Shown in pieces: positions 1-10,409 of a stretch of DNA of 64,000 nucleotides. The position numbers and the translations under genes were made by a program. The DNA comes from Gnetum montanum (taxonomy: Eukaryota > Streptophyta > Gnetopsida > Gnetales > Gnetaceae): positions 604,135 to 668,134 of the forward strand of contig MNCI01035621.1 of assembly GCA_015680685.1 (NCBI GenBank), written 5' to 3'. The notes under the pieces are model-generated. The model did no database searches. It worked only from the letters and a program-made list of their open reading frames with translations, and was not told the DNA's origin. Position 1 is the first letter of the stretch. Every line of letters begins with the position of its first letter.

Positions 1-843
1 GGAATCAAGGCATGAGATGTGCATCCTTTGGCGGAACAAGACTCTTGTTTAGTGTTTAAGAGGACTTGTTGGCCATGTGATGGTGGGTTACGTTCTCTGG
101 AGGAACAGGCCCTTTGTTTGGTGTTAAAAGAAAACTCGTTGGTGGAGAGCCAAAGCTACGCAATGAGATGTCACTTGAGCTTTTGAGACATGAGTGTTTG
201 TTTCCAAGACAACTGCCTTCTTGACTGAGGCTTATGGGACGTGCCAAAGGTCTTGTGGTTCATTTTTCTCTTTGCTCTTTTCTTTTTCTTTTTTGTTTTT
301 GCTTTTTTTTTCCTTTTGTTGTTTTTTTTTTGGAAAGAGCTTTCTGTCAATTTTGCACTCATGCTCATGTGCCATATTGTGTGTTGCAGTTGCTGGAGAG
401 TGTCATAGCATGTAACAGTAGGCTCAAATTTTTGGGGTGTACTGGGTGTATCTGGGAAATGTAACTAGGTAGGAACGGGAATAAGAGTGTTGGGGAAATG
501 GAGAATGTATTGGGAATTGGGAATGTACTTTTGACCAGATTGATTAACCTGGTTGCGTGCATCAGAAACAATATGGCCCCTTGTCACCGTGATGAAGTGT
601 ATCCATGTACGAGCACCACTGGGTGTCAGCCTGCAAACACAACTCCAAGAAGAAAAGAAAACCACAAGTGAATGAGTTAGCGAACACTTCAGGCATGAAT
701 GTGACTGATGCAAATGGAGACGCCATGTGAAACTTGAGGCAAACAGAATGAGCAGCAATAGTGTTGTCAAAGCCGGTGTGATGAATGATGCAGCAGGCAT
801 GTCAAGGATTACAGTAGCAGATGAATGTTCCAGAAATGATGTG
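1..843. other. E1 spacer downstream of protease, no supported gene
   Basis: By position this matches the stretch of E2 between protease and the end of its antisense gene. Bases 31-73 and 101-143 are two diverged copies of one segment, each running from GGAACA through a T/G-rich stretch to GTTGG. Positions 258-332 are an almost pure pyrimidine tract dominated by T. A minus-strand open frame at 465-800 starts with a hydrophobic stretch but has no counterpart in E2 or E3, and I do not call it. The antisense gene of E2 and E3, if E1 has it, should lie left of base 1. Confidence 0.4.
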
Positions 844-1190
844 GCCAGTTTATAGTCTTAGCGGACTGTCGTGGGTTAGTTTCAAGTCATAACCCGTTGG
901 ACGTTGCTAGTTTATCGTCGTAGCGGACGGTATGATGCTAGTTTATAATCGTGGCGGACTATGAAGAGGCAAGCTAGTTTATAGTCTTAGCAGACTCTGG
1001 TGAATGAGTGTGACAGTTTAGTATCATGTCGAACAGAGCTCTGTGGTGTCGGTTTACCATCATGACGCCAGGACATTCTGTGGTATCATTTTTAAGTCAT
1101 GATACCAGGACTGTTCTGTGGTATTAGTTTTAAGTCATGATGCCAGGACTGTTCTGTGGTATTAGTTTTAAGTCATAATCCAGGACTGTG
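844..1190. repeat. Array of GTC/GAC hairpin units (E1)
   Basis: At least eight units begin with (C/T)AGTTT or a close variant and continue into a short inverted repeat. Clear stems are AGTC/GACT around TTAGCG (near 854 and 978) and CGTC/GACG around GTAGCG (near 916). The last three units have a longer loop between AGTC and GACT. Spacing is irregular, so this is not a simple tandem satellite. The same unit recurs in E2 at 21752-22210. Confidence 0.75.
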
Positions 1191-1317
1191 TGGATGTAGG
1201 CATGTGTGTATGTACGATCCTGTAAACAAAAGAAACTGGAGAAAACAATGTTAAATAGCCACTGCAGAAAACATGAATTGAAATGCACAAGTGAATAGAA
1301 AATAATGTGAAAAGGTT

Positions 1318-1455
1318 GTAGTTTAAGGCCTTTTTGGGCCACGTGTTCTAGTTTAAGGCCTTTTCGGGCCATGGTTTAGTTTAAGGCCTTTTCGGGCCAT
1401 GGTTTATTTTAAGGCCTTTTCGGGCCATGGTTTAGTTTAAGGCCTTTTCGGGCCA
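1318..1455. repeat. Tandem GGCC hairpin units at the gag-pro stop (E1)
   Basis: Five successive units carry TAGTTTAA (one has TATTTTAA), then GGCC, a loop TTTTT or TTTTCG, and GGGCC. Read on the minus strand, the unit supplies GGCCTTAAACTA, whose TAA ends the gag-pro frame at 1437. Related GGCC units flank the antisense gene in E2 and E3. Confidence 0.75.
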
Positions 1456-4400
1456 CATGCAAGCGTGCAAGCTAGTGCAATGCAAACTAAGGTGATGTAT
1501 GCACAACGAACAAAGGTGAAGAGTGGGCGGTGATTAGATGTGTCTTTGGCCGCAGGGGAGTCTTGATTATGCGGTTGTTTCTTAGTCGGACATGGTCTAA
1601 TAGGCGTGCTAGTTTGCTGTGGAAGGGTTTCAGTTTTTACCCCTCGTTTAGGTGTTTTAGCTCTAGGTGTTGTGTTTGTTCTTGTGGGTGTTGCTTCAAG
1701 AGGCTCCTCTTTCAAGACCTGTGACATGTCTAGGTTGTGATCAGCTTGAGAGGGAGTGTTGTCGCCATGTATAATGACTTGTCCACCTTCATATGGAAGG
1801 TGGATTTCTTGATGTATCGGTGAGGAAACGGCTCGTTGTTGTGCTAGCCAAGGTCTACAAAGAATCATGTTGAAACTGGGCATCTCTTCTATGACAGTGA
1901 ATTCTGCGCTAGTGGGGAATTGTTCACCCGCCACAAAGGCTAAGTTGATTGTGCCCTTAACTGTGACACATGACCCATTGAAAGATTTTAAACACATGGT
2001 TTCTGTTGGCATGATCTCATCTTCCATGCCTAGCTTGTCAATGACGGAGTATAGAACTACGTTTGTTGCCGCACCGTCATCAACGTGCACTCTACGAATG
2101 GTACATTGCCCAACACGTACACTAATCGATAATGGAGCTGTTGTGACTTCCCCTCATTTGGGGTTGACTTTAACTGCATCGTCACGGAAGGCTAAGGTGT
2201 TGGCACCCAATTCTTGTGGTGTGTATTGTGAAATCGTTGCACGGATGGATTCCATGTTAGCAAGGATGTTCTCTGTAATATGAATGGACGCTAGTGTTTG
2301 TGCTAAGGCTTCACGATGAGCGAATGACATCATGACCAGGTCGTACAAACTCATGGTTGTGTTCTTTTGTTTAAGCGTTTGTTTCACCTGGGCCAGTGTA
2401 GCTACAAAGTCTGTGTTGTCTGCCATTGTGTTGGTTGCCTCTATATGGGTTGAGGGCTTGGGCCTGGTTTGTTTGGGATTAGGGGTAGGGCCCCCAGTGT
2501 TTAGTTGTTGTATATTTTGTGTGTCCTTTGGTTCAGCTGTGGGTATTGTTCGTTGTTCGTTTGTCCTCTTCTGCTGCCATTTGGTAGGCTTATTCGTGTT
2601 GTTGGCAAGGTTGACTCTTGAGGGAAGAGAGGTTGAGACGTTTCCTATGGTTGGGCTCTTGGTAGGTGAGGGGCCATTGCGTGGTGGCACTTTTATGACA
2701 AATGGGAGTTTAGGATTTGTTGTTGTTGTTTGACTGGTCTGTTGTGGCACTTTGATGATGAAAGGTTTCTTTGCGGTTATCGTTGGTGAATTGTGCCAGT
2801 TTAATGTCTTAGCGGACGTCTGTGGTGGTACTTTGACCACAAAGGGTGTTTTCGATGCTCGAGGTTGCGTTGAATCTTGCCAGTTTAACGTCTTAGCGAA
2901 CGTCTGTGGTGGTGGTACTTTGACCACGAAAGGTGTCGTTGATGCTCTAGGTGGCACCTTGATGACGATGGGAGGCCCCTTGCTCATGGAGGTGGAGGGG
3001 ATTGTTGCCTTGTTGGGAGGCACACGAATCACAAAAGGTTTCCGCATAGGTTTAGGCTTACTATCTATGCTAATGGAGTTTATGACATAGGGAGCATCGT
3101 CTGTGCTCGGTTGATTTAGGGTGTTGATGTTCAGTTGGCCCCGTTCTATCATTGCTTGTAGATCATCCTTTAACGTGTGACAGGTGTCAGTATTGTGACC
3201 GGACATCTGGTGGTAATGGCAGAATTGGTCTAACTTGAAATGTCGTGGAACTGGGGGCTCATTTGGTGCTGCTAAGGTGGGGTTCCTTAGTAACTCGCAG
3301 TACCTGTCATGTCAGCGGCGAGCATTCTCCACTACGTGTTTGTATTGGATTTTCCCGACTTTAAGGAGGTGCTCTAGTAGTTCCGAAGGTCGCGCAGGTA
3401 GTGATGTGTACTTAGAGCGATCCTTGCACTGAAATTTGGGCCTTGGGGCGGCCCTTGTTGTTGTAGGCGGGTTGGTACTAGTGTTAGTTGTTTTTGTGCT
3501 TGCGGCTACAGTTTCCATTGTTGTCTGTTGTTTGGCAATGTGTTGGTTCTTGTAAGCCACATAGGCGGGGTCATTGCTGGTTTGTGCCGCTTGTTCAATG
3601 TTCTTGATCTGTGTGAATGCTTGGCTCAACGTTCGAGTGCTTAGGTAGTACAGTTTTGACTTAACGAAGTCATTTAGAGCTCCCTTCAGAATTGTAGGCA
3701 AATACTTTTCAGGGATGGGCTCATGAAGTTCGTTAAGGGCTGCACTCCATCGTTGGATGAACTTTTGCACAGGCTCAAGTGGTGCTTGTTTCACCTGTAT
3801 CAGACTGTCTAGTGTGGCTTCAGGCTTGAGGTTGTACTTAAACCAGGTAACGAACTGATGTAACAGATCCTCCAGAGAGGATATGGAGTTACGAGGCAAG
3901 GCTCGGTACCAGTCTAAGGCTACACCCGTTAAGGACATAGCGAACACTCGCAAGATTGCGTGGGGCCAAGCTTGAAGCAATAGAGTTTCTGATCGAAATG
4001 TGACTAAGTGAGCGTTTGGATCTCCCTCCCCATTGTACTTGGTTAACTGGGGCAATGCGATTCCCTTGGGTAAAGCTAATGGTGGCACTGAAGAGCTAAT
4101 TGGATCGTCGCGATAGAAATCTAGTACTTTAACTTGTTCAGTGTTGTCAGCTTTGAGTTGCTTTATCTCATCCGCTAATGCTTGCATCATCTGTTTTGCT
4201 TCTGCCCACTCTTGAGCGGTAGGCAGATTAGTTGGTTGGGGAGGTTGTTGGGTTGTCATTTGTTGCTGTGGAGCGATGTTCAGAGTTGCGGTTGTGGGGT
4301 GTGGCACGTTGAAGTGAGTGGGTTGTTGAACAAGGGGTATGGCCCCTTGCCTAGCCACAAACTGTGAAGTGACACCCTGGATGTGCGGGGCCGATGTAGT

Positions 4401-4898
4401 GAAAGTGGCCCCATGCGTTTGCACGTGTGGTATGTACTGGGTGGAGATGGGGGTGGGTAATCTCTGTTGGGATACTGGTGCTTGTATGCTCATTGACACT
4501 TGGTGAGTGGCCGCCTGTCCCATGCGAGGATGGAACGATGGGTTCACGTGAGTATGGGGACTGAGGGTGTGGTGTGAATCCTCAGGTTCAGAATATGCTT
4601 CGAAGTTATCTTCGTCATGTTGGTTTTGGGGCTCCTCAATGGGTCGCCGGGTGTTTTGGCTCCTTGCCAGAAGGAGCTGGGAGATGAGTTTATGCTGAGG
4701 TTCAGAAAGGGGGATGATGTCATATACAGAGGGGACGAATTCGTGACCTCCCATGTATATGTGCTCGAAGTTTCGTTTTGCCTCCTGTTCTATGGTGTCA
4801 AGAGGAAGGTTGGCTTGAATCTTCACACAGATGTAGTTATACTGTTCTTGTGTGGGGACTATGAAGGTGCATGCGTTAGAGGTCAGGGATGACTCCAT
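1437..4898 (-). pseudogene. gag-pro: E1 gag-protease polyprotein, two nonsense mutations
   Basis: One reading frame of about 1,154 codons covers gag and protease. It is broken only by TGA at 3309-3311 and TGA at 2151-2153, each at a position where CGA (Arg) is expected. I chose the ATG at 4896-4898 because the homologous E2 protein begins in the same area; an in-frame ATG 30 codons upstream has no homologous support. In order: an N-terminal domain (YNYICVKIQ, VYDIIPLSE), a Pro/Gln-rich linker, the gag core (GEGDPNAHLVTFRSE, DWYRALPR, KFIQRWSAALNE), a knuckle-like motif FCHYHQMSGHNTDTC, a linker with repeated PF(V/I)(V/I)KVPP, and an aspartic protease with VHVDDGAATN as active site and a downstream RPWL. 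The gag should form the particle and the protease should mature it. Similarity to E2 runs through the full length. Confidence 0.9.
2750..3070 (-). repeat. PF(V/I)KVPP peptide repeats with two embedded hairpin units
   Basis: The linker between knuckle and protease repeats the peptide PF(V/I)(V/I)(K/R)VPP about six times. Two of the DNA repeats also contain the hairpin unit seen elsewhere as noncoding arrays (near 2796-2823 and 2880-2909, GCCAGTTTAA then GTC with a downstream GAC or GAAC). In the protein frame it reads AKTLNW. The coding repeat and the hairpin unit therefore overlap. A similar peptide motif (PFVLHVP, PFIIRVP) occurs in E2. Confidence 0.7.
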
Positions 4899-5820
4899 GG
4901 TGATGTGTGACGGGGCAACGTATGAGCTAGCTAACAAGTGCCGAGTGTGTTTCGGGCTAAGTGTGCAGAATGTCCAGTGTGTGAACACTGAAAATTTTTC
5001 TAAGTGTTTAGCGTGTATAATGTAAACGAGAGAAAATTTGGCTAAGTATAAAATTATGAACCGTATTCCTTAGACGAGGCGATTCATGTTGGTGGCTGTT
5101 AGTACTTAGACTGGTTTGAAGTAGGTGCAAATTGCAGCGAATTCGGCTTTGAAACGGGCTCGTTTTATGTGTTTTTGTTGAAAAAGCACTGTAGCGGCAC
5201 TGTAGCAGTACTGTAGCAGCATGAACACTGTAGCAACGTAAAAACACTGTAGCTTACGCTTACGCTGAGAGACTGTAGCTTACGCTTACGTTGACACTGT
5301 AGCATTTACGTTGAAAACACTGTAGCAGCGTATACGCTAGGGTTTCAGTTTGGCAACGTAGACGCTAGGGTTTAGTTTGGCAGTGTAGACGCTGTAGTCT
5401 GTTAGCAGCGTAGACGCTGGGGTTTCAGTTTGGCAGCGTAGACGCTGTAGTCTATTAGCACCGTAGACGCTGGGGTTTCAGTTTGGTAGCGTAGATGCTG
5501 TAGTCTATTAGCAGCGTAGACGCTGGGGTTTCAGTTTGGCAGCGTAGACGCTGTAGTCTGTTAGCAGCGTAGATGCTGGGGTTTCAGTTTGGCAGCGTAG
5601 ACGCTGCAGTCTGTTAGCAGCGCAGACGCTGGGGTTTAGTTTGGCAGCATAGACGCTGTAGTCTGTTAGCAGCGTAGATGCTAGGGTTTCAGTTTGGCAG
5701 CGTAGACGCTGTAGTCTGTTAGCAGCGTAGACGCTGTAGTTTGTTAGCAGCGCAGACGCTGGGGTTTAGTTTGGCAGCGTAGACGCTGTAAGTTTTGCAA
5801 GCAAGGTTTTCGGTGAGCCC
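4899..5820. repeat. E1 leader with palindromic tandem array
   Basis: This is the untranslated leader between primer site and gag start. From about 5395 to 5800 a unit of about 53 bp made of two related halves repeats: GCAGCGTAGACGCTG plus GGGTTTCAGTTTG, then GCAGCGTAGACGCTG plus TAGTCTGTTA. Each half contains AGCGT-AG-ACGCT, a palindrome with 5-bp arms. A related degenerate array with CACTGTAGC lies at about 5180-5330. In retroviruses this part of the RNA carries dimerisation and packaging signals. Confidence 0.75.
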
Positions 5821-5834
5821 TCCTTCTAGCGCCA
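5821..5834 (-). promoter_or_regulatory. E1 primer-binding site
   Basis: On the minus strand, five bases after the LTR end, the sequence TGGCGCTAGAAGGAGGG begins. It starts with TGG, complementary to the CCA end of a tRNA. E2 and E3 have decayed versions at the same distance. I cannot name the tRNA from the sequence alone. Confidence 0.75.
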
Positions 5835-5959
5835 AAAACTGTACCGACCGAAATCGTCGGTGCAAGGCTGGAACGTTATGAGCACCAAAAGATCTATGGA
5901 CAAGCACAGTCGACCCTGCCTCCGCTTGAGGGCAAGCTGGAATGGACAAAGGCAGAGTG

Positions 5960-5991
5960 CCTTGAATGGTCCGCACGCGGATCAAACAAGG
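5960..5991 (-). promoter_or_regulatory. Conserved U5 stem-loop near the primer site (E1)
   Basis: CCTTG at 5960-5964 pairs with CAAGG at 5987-5991 around a loop containing GAATGGTC and GATCA. E2 has CCCTG/CAGGG (19167-19195) and E3 has CTTGGATG/CATCCAAG (13023-13049) at the same place, so base pairing is kept while the bases differ. Confidence 0.55.
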
Positions 5992-6304
5992 ACTTCCCCA
6001 ACGTTTGCCGCTACAACACGTTGGGTTATACGTAAACAATGCACGTTAAATGTAAACCATAAACAAGCACGATAATGTAAATGAGCCTGTAAACGTAAAC
6101 TGAAAAACGAAGAAAACTGCAATAAATCTGAGCAAAATGTAAACTGTTTTGTATTGAGAATTGATTACAAAGTGCACCGGTCCAAACACAGTTGTAGCTT
6201 TGACACAAGGCGGACGAAAGGCCCCGGCTCTAGTTTGCAGCGTAATTGCTCTAGGTCTGCTCTGTTAGAAATTTTTGTTCTCCCTGAAAATGCAGAAAAC
6301 TGGG

Positions 6305-6313
6305 CTATTTATA
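6305..6313 (-). promoter_or_regulatory. TATA box of E1 LTR
   Basis: The minus strand reads CCTATAAATAGCCC. It lies inside the LTR and points toward gag. All other LTRs in the window have a TATA-like motif at a comparable place. Confidence 0.7.
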
Positions 6314-6384
6314 GGGGTAGGGTTACCGGGAAAATCGGACTAGGAGACACGTGGCGTAGAGACCGGGCGTGCACATTTAGAAAT

Positions 6385-6835
6385 ATGGTATACGCTGGGC
6401 GTATACGCTACATCAGGCCAGTGTATACGCTGGGCATATACGCTGGACTTGCTGGGCGTGTGAACTTGGATGGATGCTGGCGTATACACTGGGCGTAGAC
6501 GCTGGGCGTATACGCTGATGGATGCTGGCATATACGCTGGGCATATACGCTGAAACACTGTAGCACTTACGCTGAAACACTGTGGCATTTACGCTGGAAC
6601 ACTGTAGCATTTACGCCGGAGCACTGTAGCATTTACGCTGGAGCACTGTAGCATTTACGCCGGAGCATTGTAGCATTTACGCCGAAGCACTGTAGCAATT
6701 ACGCCGGAGCACTGTAGCATTTACGCCGGAGCACTGTAGCATTTACGCCGAAGCACTGTAGCAGTTACGCCGGAGCACTGTAGCATTTACGTCGGGGCAT
6801 TGTAGCAGTTACGCTGGGGCGTACACGCTGGGCGT
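6385..6835. repeat. Palindromic GCGTATACGC units and 22-bp tandem array in E1 U3
   Basis: From 6385 to 6560 the perfect palindrome GCGTATACGC and close variants recur next to CTGGGC. From about 6552 to 6830 a unit of about 22 bp, GCACTGTAGCATTTACGCCG, repeats roughly twelve times with small changes. Both lie upstream of the TATA box in transcription direction, where enhancers would sit. Confidence 0.8.
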
Positions 6836-7052
6836 ATAGGAATGGAAGATCATCATTTGGAGCCCAAAATTCAATTTTCAAGTGTCCAAGAGCTGCTGGG
6901 AACCTTGGGGAAGGTTCTGGGGGGTCTGGACACTCAATTCTGGCACGTTTTGATGAGTTTTTGAGGATTTTAAGCTTGGTCATGCTGAGGATCAACATGA
7001 CTTAGCTTAATTTCTGTCTTTGAGTGTTAGCCAAAATTTTTGTGGTGTTTCA

Positions 7053-7500
7053 ACATGCATCATAGAATTCTTGTAGATGATTTTGAGGATCATCATTGTA
7101 TCCCCTTTCAAATTGTGTGATATTGTTCATGTCTAATCTTTTGATCCTACTCTCCTTTTGTTACCTTTTTGGGATCCTAATAGCCTTATTTGTATCTAGC
7201 ATACTTCAGGTAGCGAGTAGGGCTTCATCATGATCATATTTTCTATGGCATCTTTGATGGCTATGTTGTTCCCTACTCCCCCTTCTTTTGTGGTGTGTTT
7301 CTTTAGAATTCCATTGTTCCCTTTCTCAATTATTTTGTCTATGATTCCTATTTCACCTACCATTATCCTTAGGATCTTTTCATTTGTGACTATGTTCAGA
7401 TCCTGAAGGAGAGTGTGAAGGAGATGATGGAGGTAAAGAGGAAGGAGGACTAGCACCATGATGGTGCTTGCTACCTTCTCTTCAGTTTTCATGGCCTAGA
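7053..7500 (-). pseudogene. Gag fragment of element A
   Basis: Next to the E1 junction the minus strand reads through a peptide with DDPQNHLQEFYDAC, which resembles the start of a gypsy gag core (a DPxxHLxxF pattern). A minus-strand frame at 7196-7492 has no recognisable motif. The rest of the internal region up to 8215 contains no frame I can support. I infer gag from position and this one motif. Confidence 0.4.
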
Positions 7501-8215
7501 TCATGGTTACGATCAAAATGTCCATCTTTGTCATGTGTTCATGTTCCTTTTTCAGACCCTTTGTGTCCTTTGGTACCAAAATCTAGGTTATGAATAGTTG
7601 AATGAAGATTCTGATACACAACCCCTTCATTGAAGTCAACAAGAGGAATATCATTTTGTGGAAAACCTCCTGAGATAGGTTTACCACCCTCATTTTCACT
7701 TAGGACATATAGAGCATCCTGAGACCACTTCCCCTTTATAGAGTTGTAATGTCTCTCCTATTGTAGGTCCCTTTGACGTTGTGCCTTTGTGGGTCGATAC
7801 TCTCTCAACTCGTGTTCATGCAAAACGTACTGTGCTTATAGGTGCTACATACCAATTCATGTGAGAGCATGAAGAAGAATGTTTGGAACTGAGTGGTTGG
7901 GAGGTAACACTATGTTACCTTCCAAATCACATCAATGCAATTGTTCATCATGGTGGAGGATAAAGATAAGGTTTGGTATATACTCATCTGGATGAACGTA
8001 TACCACATGAAATTGTTGGGGCATTGGTGGATTGTCATGTGTATTATGCTTTCTATTTTTCATTGTTTCATACCTACTCATAAGAAGAAGGAGACATGAT
8101 TGATTATTCAGTGTGAAATTATCTCTCTTTCAATGATTTTAGGATAACTAACCCTAAGGGTTCGTTCCAATGATGGGAAGATTCCTATGTTCTAATTAGC
8201 ACATAAACAACAAAA

Positions 8216-8233
8216 TGCCTGGCAACAGTGCCA
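8216..8233 (-). promoter_or_regulatory. Primer-binding site of element A
   Basis: The minus strand reads TGGCACTGTTGCCAGGCA, one base from the LTR end. It is close to the TGGCGCCGTTGCCGGGGA site typical of Athila/Tat elements, and most differences are G-to-A or C-to-T. Confidence 0.75.
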
Positions 8234-8234
8234 A

Positions 8235-9063
8235 TGATGAGTGACAAGGTACCCCTAAACTCAACCATACGAATACGAGTGTCCACGAGCGATCAATCAA
8301 ACCCCATTACTAGGTGCTTATGCACCTTTGTAGAACAAGGATGGGTTAGGAAATCATTGTCTTCCCAAGCTTACTTGTATGGCATTATTGTATTGTTAAG
8401 TAAACTTGAGGTATGTGATTTTTATTATTTTTTATGTTTTATGTTCCTGGTGCTTAAGAGGGAGAAGTGAAATAATTGAGTAACTAATTTAAATTAACTA
8501 ATCAACTAGGCTCTAACTACTCCTAACATCAGCATCCATTCTTGCTCTCTGTACACATCTTAAACTAGTGTAACACTACTGGGATTACCAAACACTAGCC
8601 ATTACTGGGTTACCAAGTGTTCCACATATGCTCAAAGTGGTCGTACTGAGTGTGCCCATTCGTTGATAATTAACAATTCAATAAAAATAACATTAATTAA
8701 CTATGAGGGTAGGAAATAGTAGTAAATAAAAATTAAGTGAGATAATTAAGCTATTTTGAATGTTGCAAGGTTTATCGCAAAGTTCATCTTTATTTTCTGA
8801 CACAAGGTGTGCTCAGGTACACAATGCTCAATTAAAGATCCATTCACTTTATGACTCCTACTACAGGCACTCAAAAATAATTCTAATTCTGGAAAGGAAA
8901 AATTGCAAGAGTTCAAGTAAGGGAATAACTAACTAACTACCAAAACAAGTTTTCCTACCTCTTATTTATAGGCAACAAGATAGGTTCTGATATCACTTGG
9001 CAGGGTTCGATATCATGGACCAATATCATAGATCCAATATCACAGTTCCAATATCATGACTCA
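8235..9063 (-). repeat. 5' LTR of element A
   Basis: It starts TGATGAGTGACAAGGTACCCC and ends at about ATGACTCA. The start matches the solo LTR at 47316 over a long stretch (AGGTACCCCT, CTCAACCATACGAAT). A minus-strand TATA box, TATAAATA, lies at 8963-8970. Near the right end, repeated GATATC/AATATCA motifs are the CpG-decayed form of the CGCGATATCGC palindromes kept in the solo LTR. Confidence 0.78.
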
Positions 9064-10409
9064 TTAGCTGGCATCTAAAATTTAAAGATGCAATGGCTAT
9101 GTTGCTAGTAGAGTACTTATATATCACCAATTTCTCCAATGATTTATGGAAAACTCTTAACTTCTTACATTTACCTTTTTAAGAAGCTTGATGATTGCAT
9201 TGTTTTTGTTGAATTTGTCTTGGATTATTGTTTTGTAAACAATGGAGATTTAAAAGAAAAGGAAAAATCCAAGAGATACATTAGTGAATAACATCCAAAC
9301 GGAGATTTGAAAGCCAATTTCCTTGGGATTGTTAAAATGGATAACATTATTTAAATATGAGTTTAACATAGAACTAGTTGGTAATTAAAAGAAAGTTTCA
9401 AAAATAAGTTTTGAGTTCAATTCCATTAGTGCAACTCTGATTGAAAAATTAAGTATTAAACTTCTATGTGTGGATTTTCTAAGGCTATGACCTAGATTTT
9501 TGAAAATACCAAATTGAGTTCTCATGGTTCAACTTTCCTTTACTTCACATGACTACTATGTAATCCTTCTTTCATTTGAAATAACTAAATAAATAAATCT
9601 CATGCTTTACTTGGATTCTCATTTTTCTATAATTATTGTCTATTTGTGTTTCTATCATCTGTTGAGCTTACCATCACAAATAATTTGCATGGGGTTTAAG
9701 CCTATAGGATTTCTAATTATTGTGGGATTAATATTTTTTAAACGTGGCCTTGTACCTAGCATGGGTGATGTTGGCATCAACATTTTAATTTTCTCTTAAG
9801 GAGACCCTATTATTCCAATTGTGGAAATAATATTAAAAATTATTTATGCAAGAAAATTCCTCACAAAATGTATACAATATGCCACTATTGTGTGTGTGTG
9901 TATATATACACAAACCTATACGTATACCATAGTGAAATGCTACAATAACTAATTCTTTAGAAAGAAATGCTTTAAATGTAGCATATCATAAAATATCATT
10001 AGTCAGATCTTCCTTATGTGGGTTTTCTTTATTTCTTTTTTTAATTATTTTTATGTTTTCTTTTTGAGATAGGTGTTATTGCACAAGCCACCATAGCTAG
10101 TGTGAACTTACAGGCATGAGAATGGTAGTACTATTTGGAATGAGTGCATGTGGGTAACTCAGGGTTACTCATTAGTCATTATTCTTTCTATGAAGGCTAT
10201 CAATGAAGATGGTTTTACAAAAACATGAAATCCTCATCCTTTTTTAATCCAAGGGCTTGAAAAGAAGCCTACAATTTCTAGTATGTAGAAAGTGATTATG
10301 GTTTTTCCACTTTTTTATTTGCATTTTCAATTAGGATCAAAACTTTCAAATCTCTTAGCATTCTATTGCATATTTTTTGGGAAAGATGGCTCTAATGATC
10401 TTTCTTCTA
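9064..10409. other. Unassigned AT-rich DNA
   Basis: Between element A and the copia LTR I see no convincing coding region or LTR structure. Around 9890-9945 there is a short TG/TA microsatellite. A 65-residue plus-strand frame at 9602 has no motif and is probably chance. Confidence 0.5.

Larger units (their letters stand above)
1..7052 (-). mobile_element. E1: Ty3/gypsy Tat-lineage LTR retrotransposon, 5' part (continues left of window)
   Basis: On the minus strand the order is 5' LTR (5840-7052), primer-binding site, leader array, gag, protease, and then a spacer that runs off the window. The Tat lineage is inferred from the gag core, from a CxYHxxxGHxxxxC-type knuckle of the kind seen in Tat/Ogre gag, and from close similarity of gag and protease to E2, whose pol has the second RNase H domain typical of that lineage. 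The LTR ends in GTGTTTCA like E2 and E3. The right end interrupts the gag of element A; the following five bases ACATG would be the target duplication, but its partner lies outside the window. E1 keeps many CpG sites and only two gag-pro stops, so it looks younger than E3. Confidence 0.88.
5840..7052 (-). repeat. E1 5' LTR
   Basis: On the plus strand it starts TGTACCGACCGAAA and ends GTGTTTCA. The right end is fixed by the ending shared with the E2 and E3 LTRs and by the change into gag-like sequence of element A. It contains a TATA box for the minus strand (6305-6313), two palindrome-rich arrays in U3, and a stem-loop (5960-5991) near the primer site. Its partner LTR lies outside the window. 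Confidence 0.85.
7053..9063 (-). mobile_element. A: older Ty3/gypsy element remnant, interrupted by E1
   Basis: On the minus strand there is an LTR (8235-9063), a primer-binding site and the beginning of an internal region with gag-like peptide. It is cut at 7053 by E1, so the rest lies left of the window. The primer site resembles the tRNA-Asp-type site of Athila/Tat elements. The LTR is of the same family as the solo LTR at 47316-48125. Confidence 0.7.

Noticed and set aside
465-800. Minus-strand frame of 111 codons with a hydrophobic, signal-like start
   Set aside because: No counterpart in E2 or E3 and no domain; it lies in a spacer of E1 and is most simply chance.
5395-6835. Regular short repeats that could suggest a CRISPR array
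   Set aside because: Spacers between repeats are themselves repeated, and the array lies in the leader and LTR of a plant retrotransposon. No cas gene is present.
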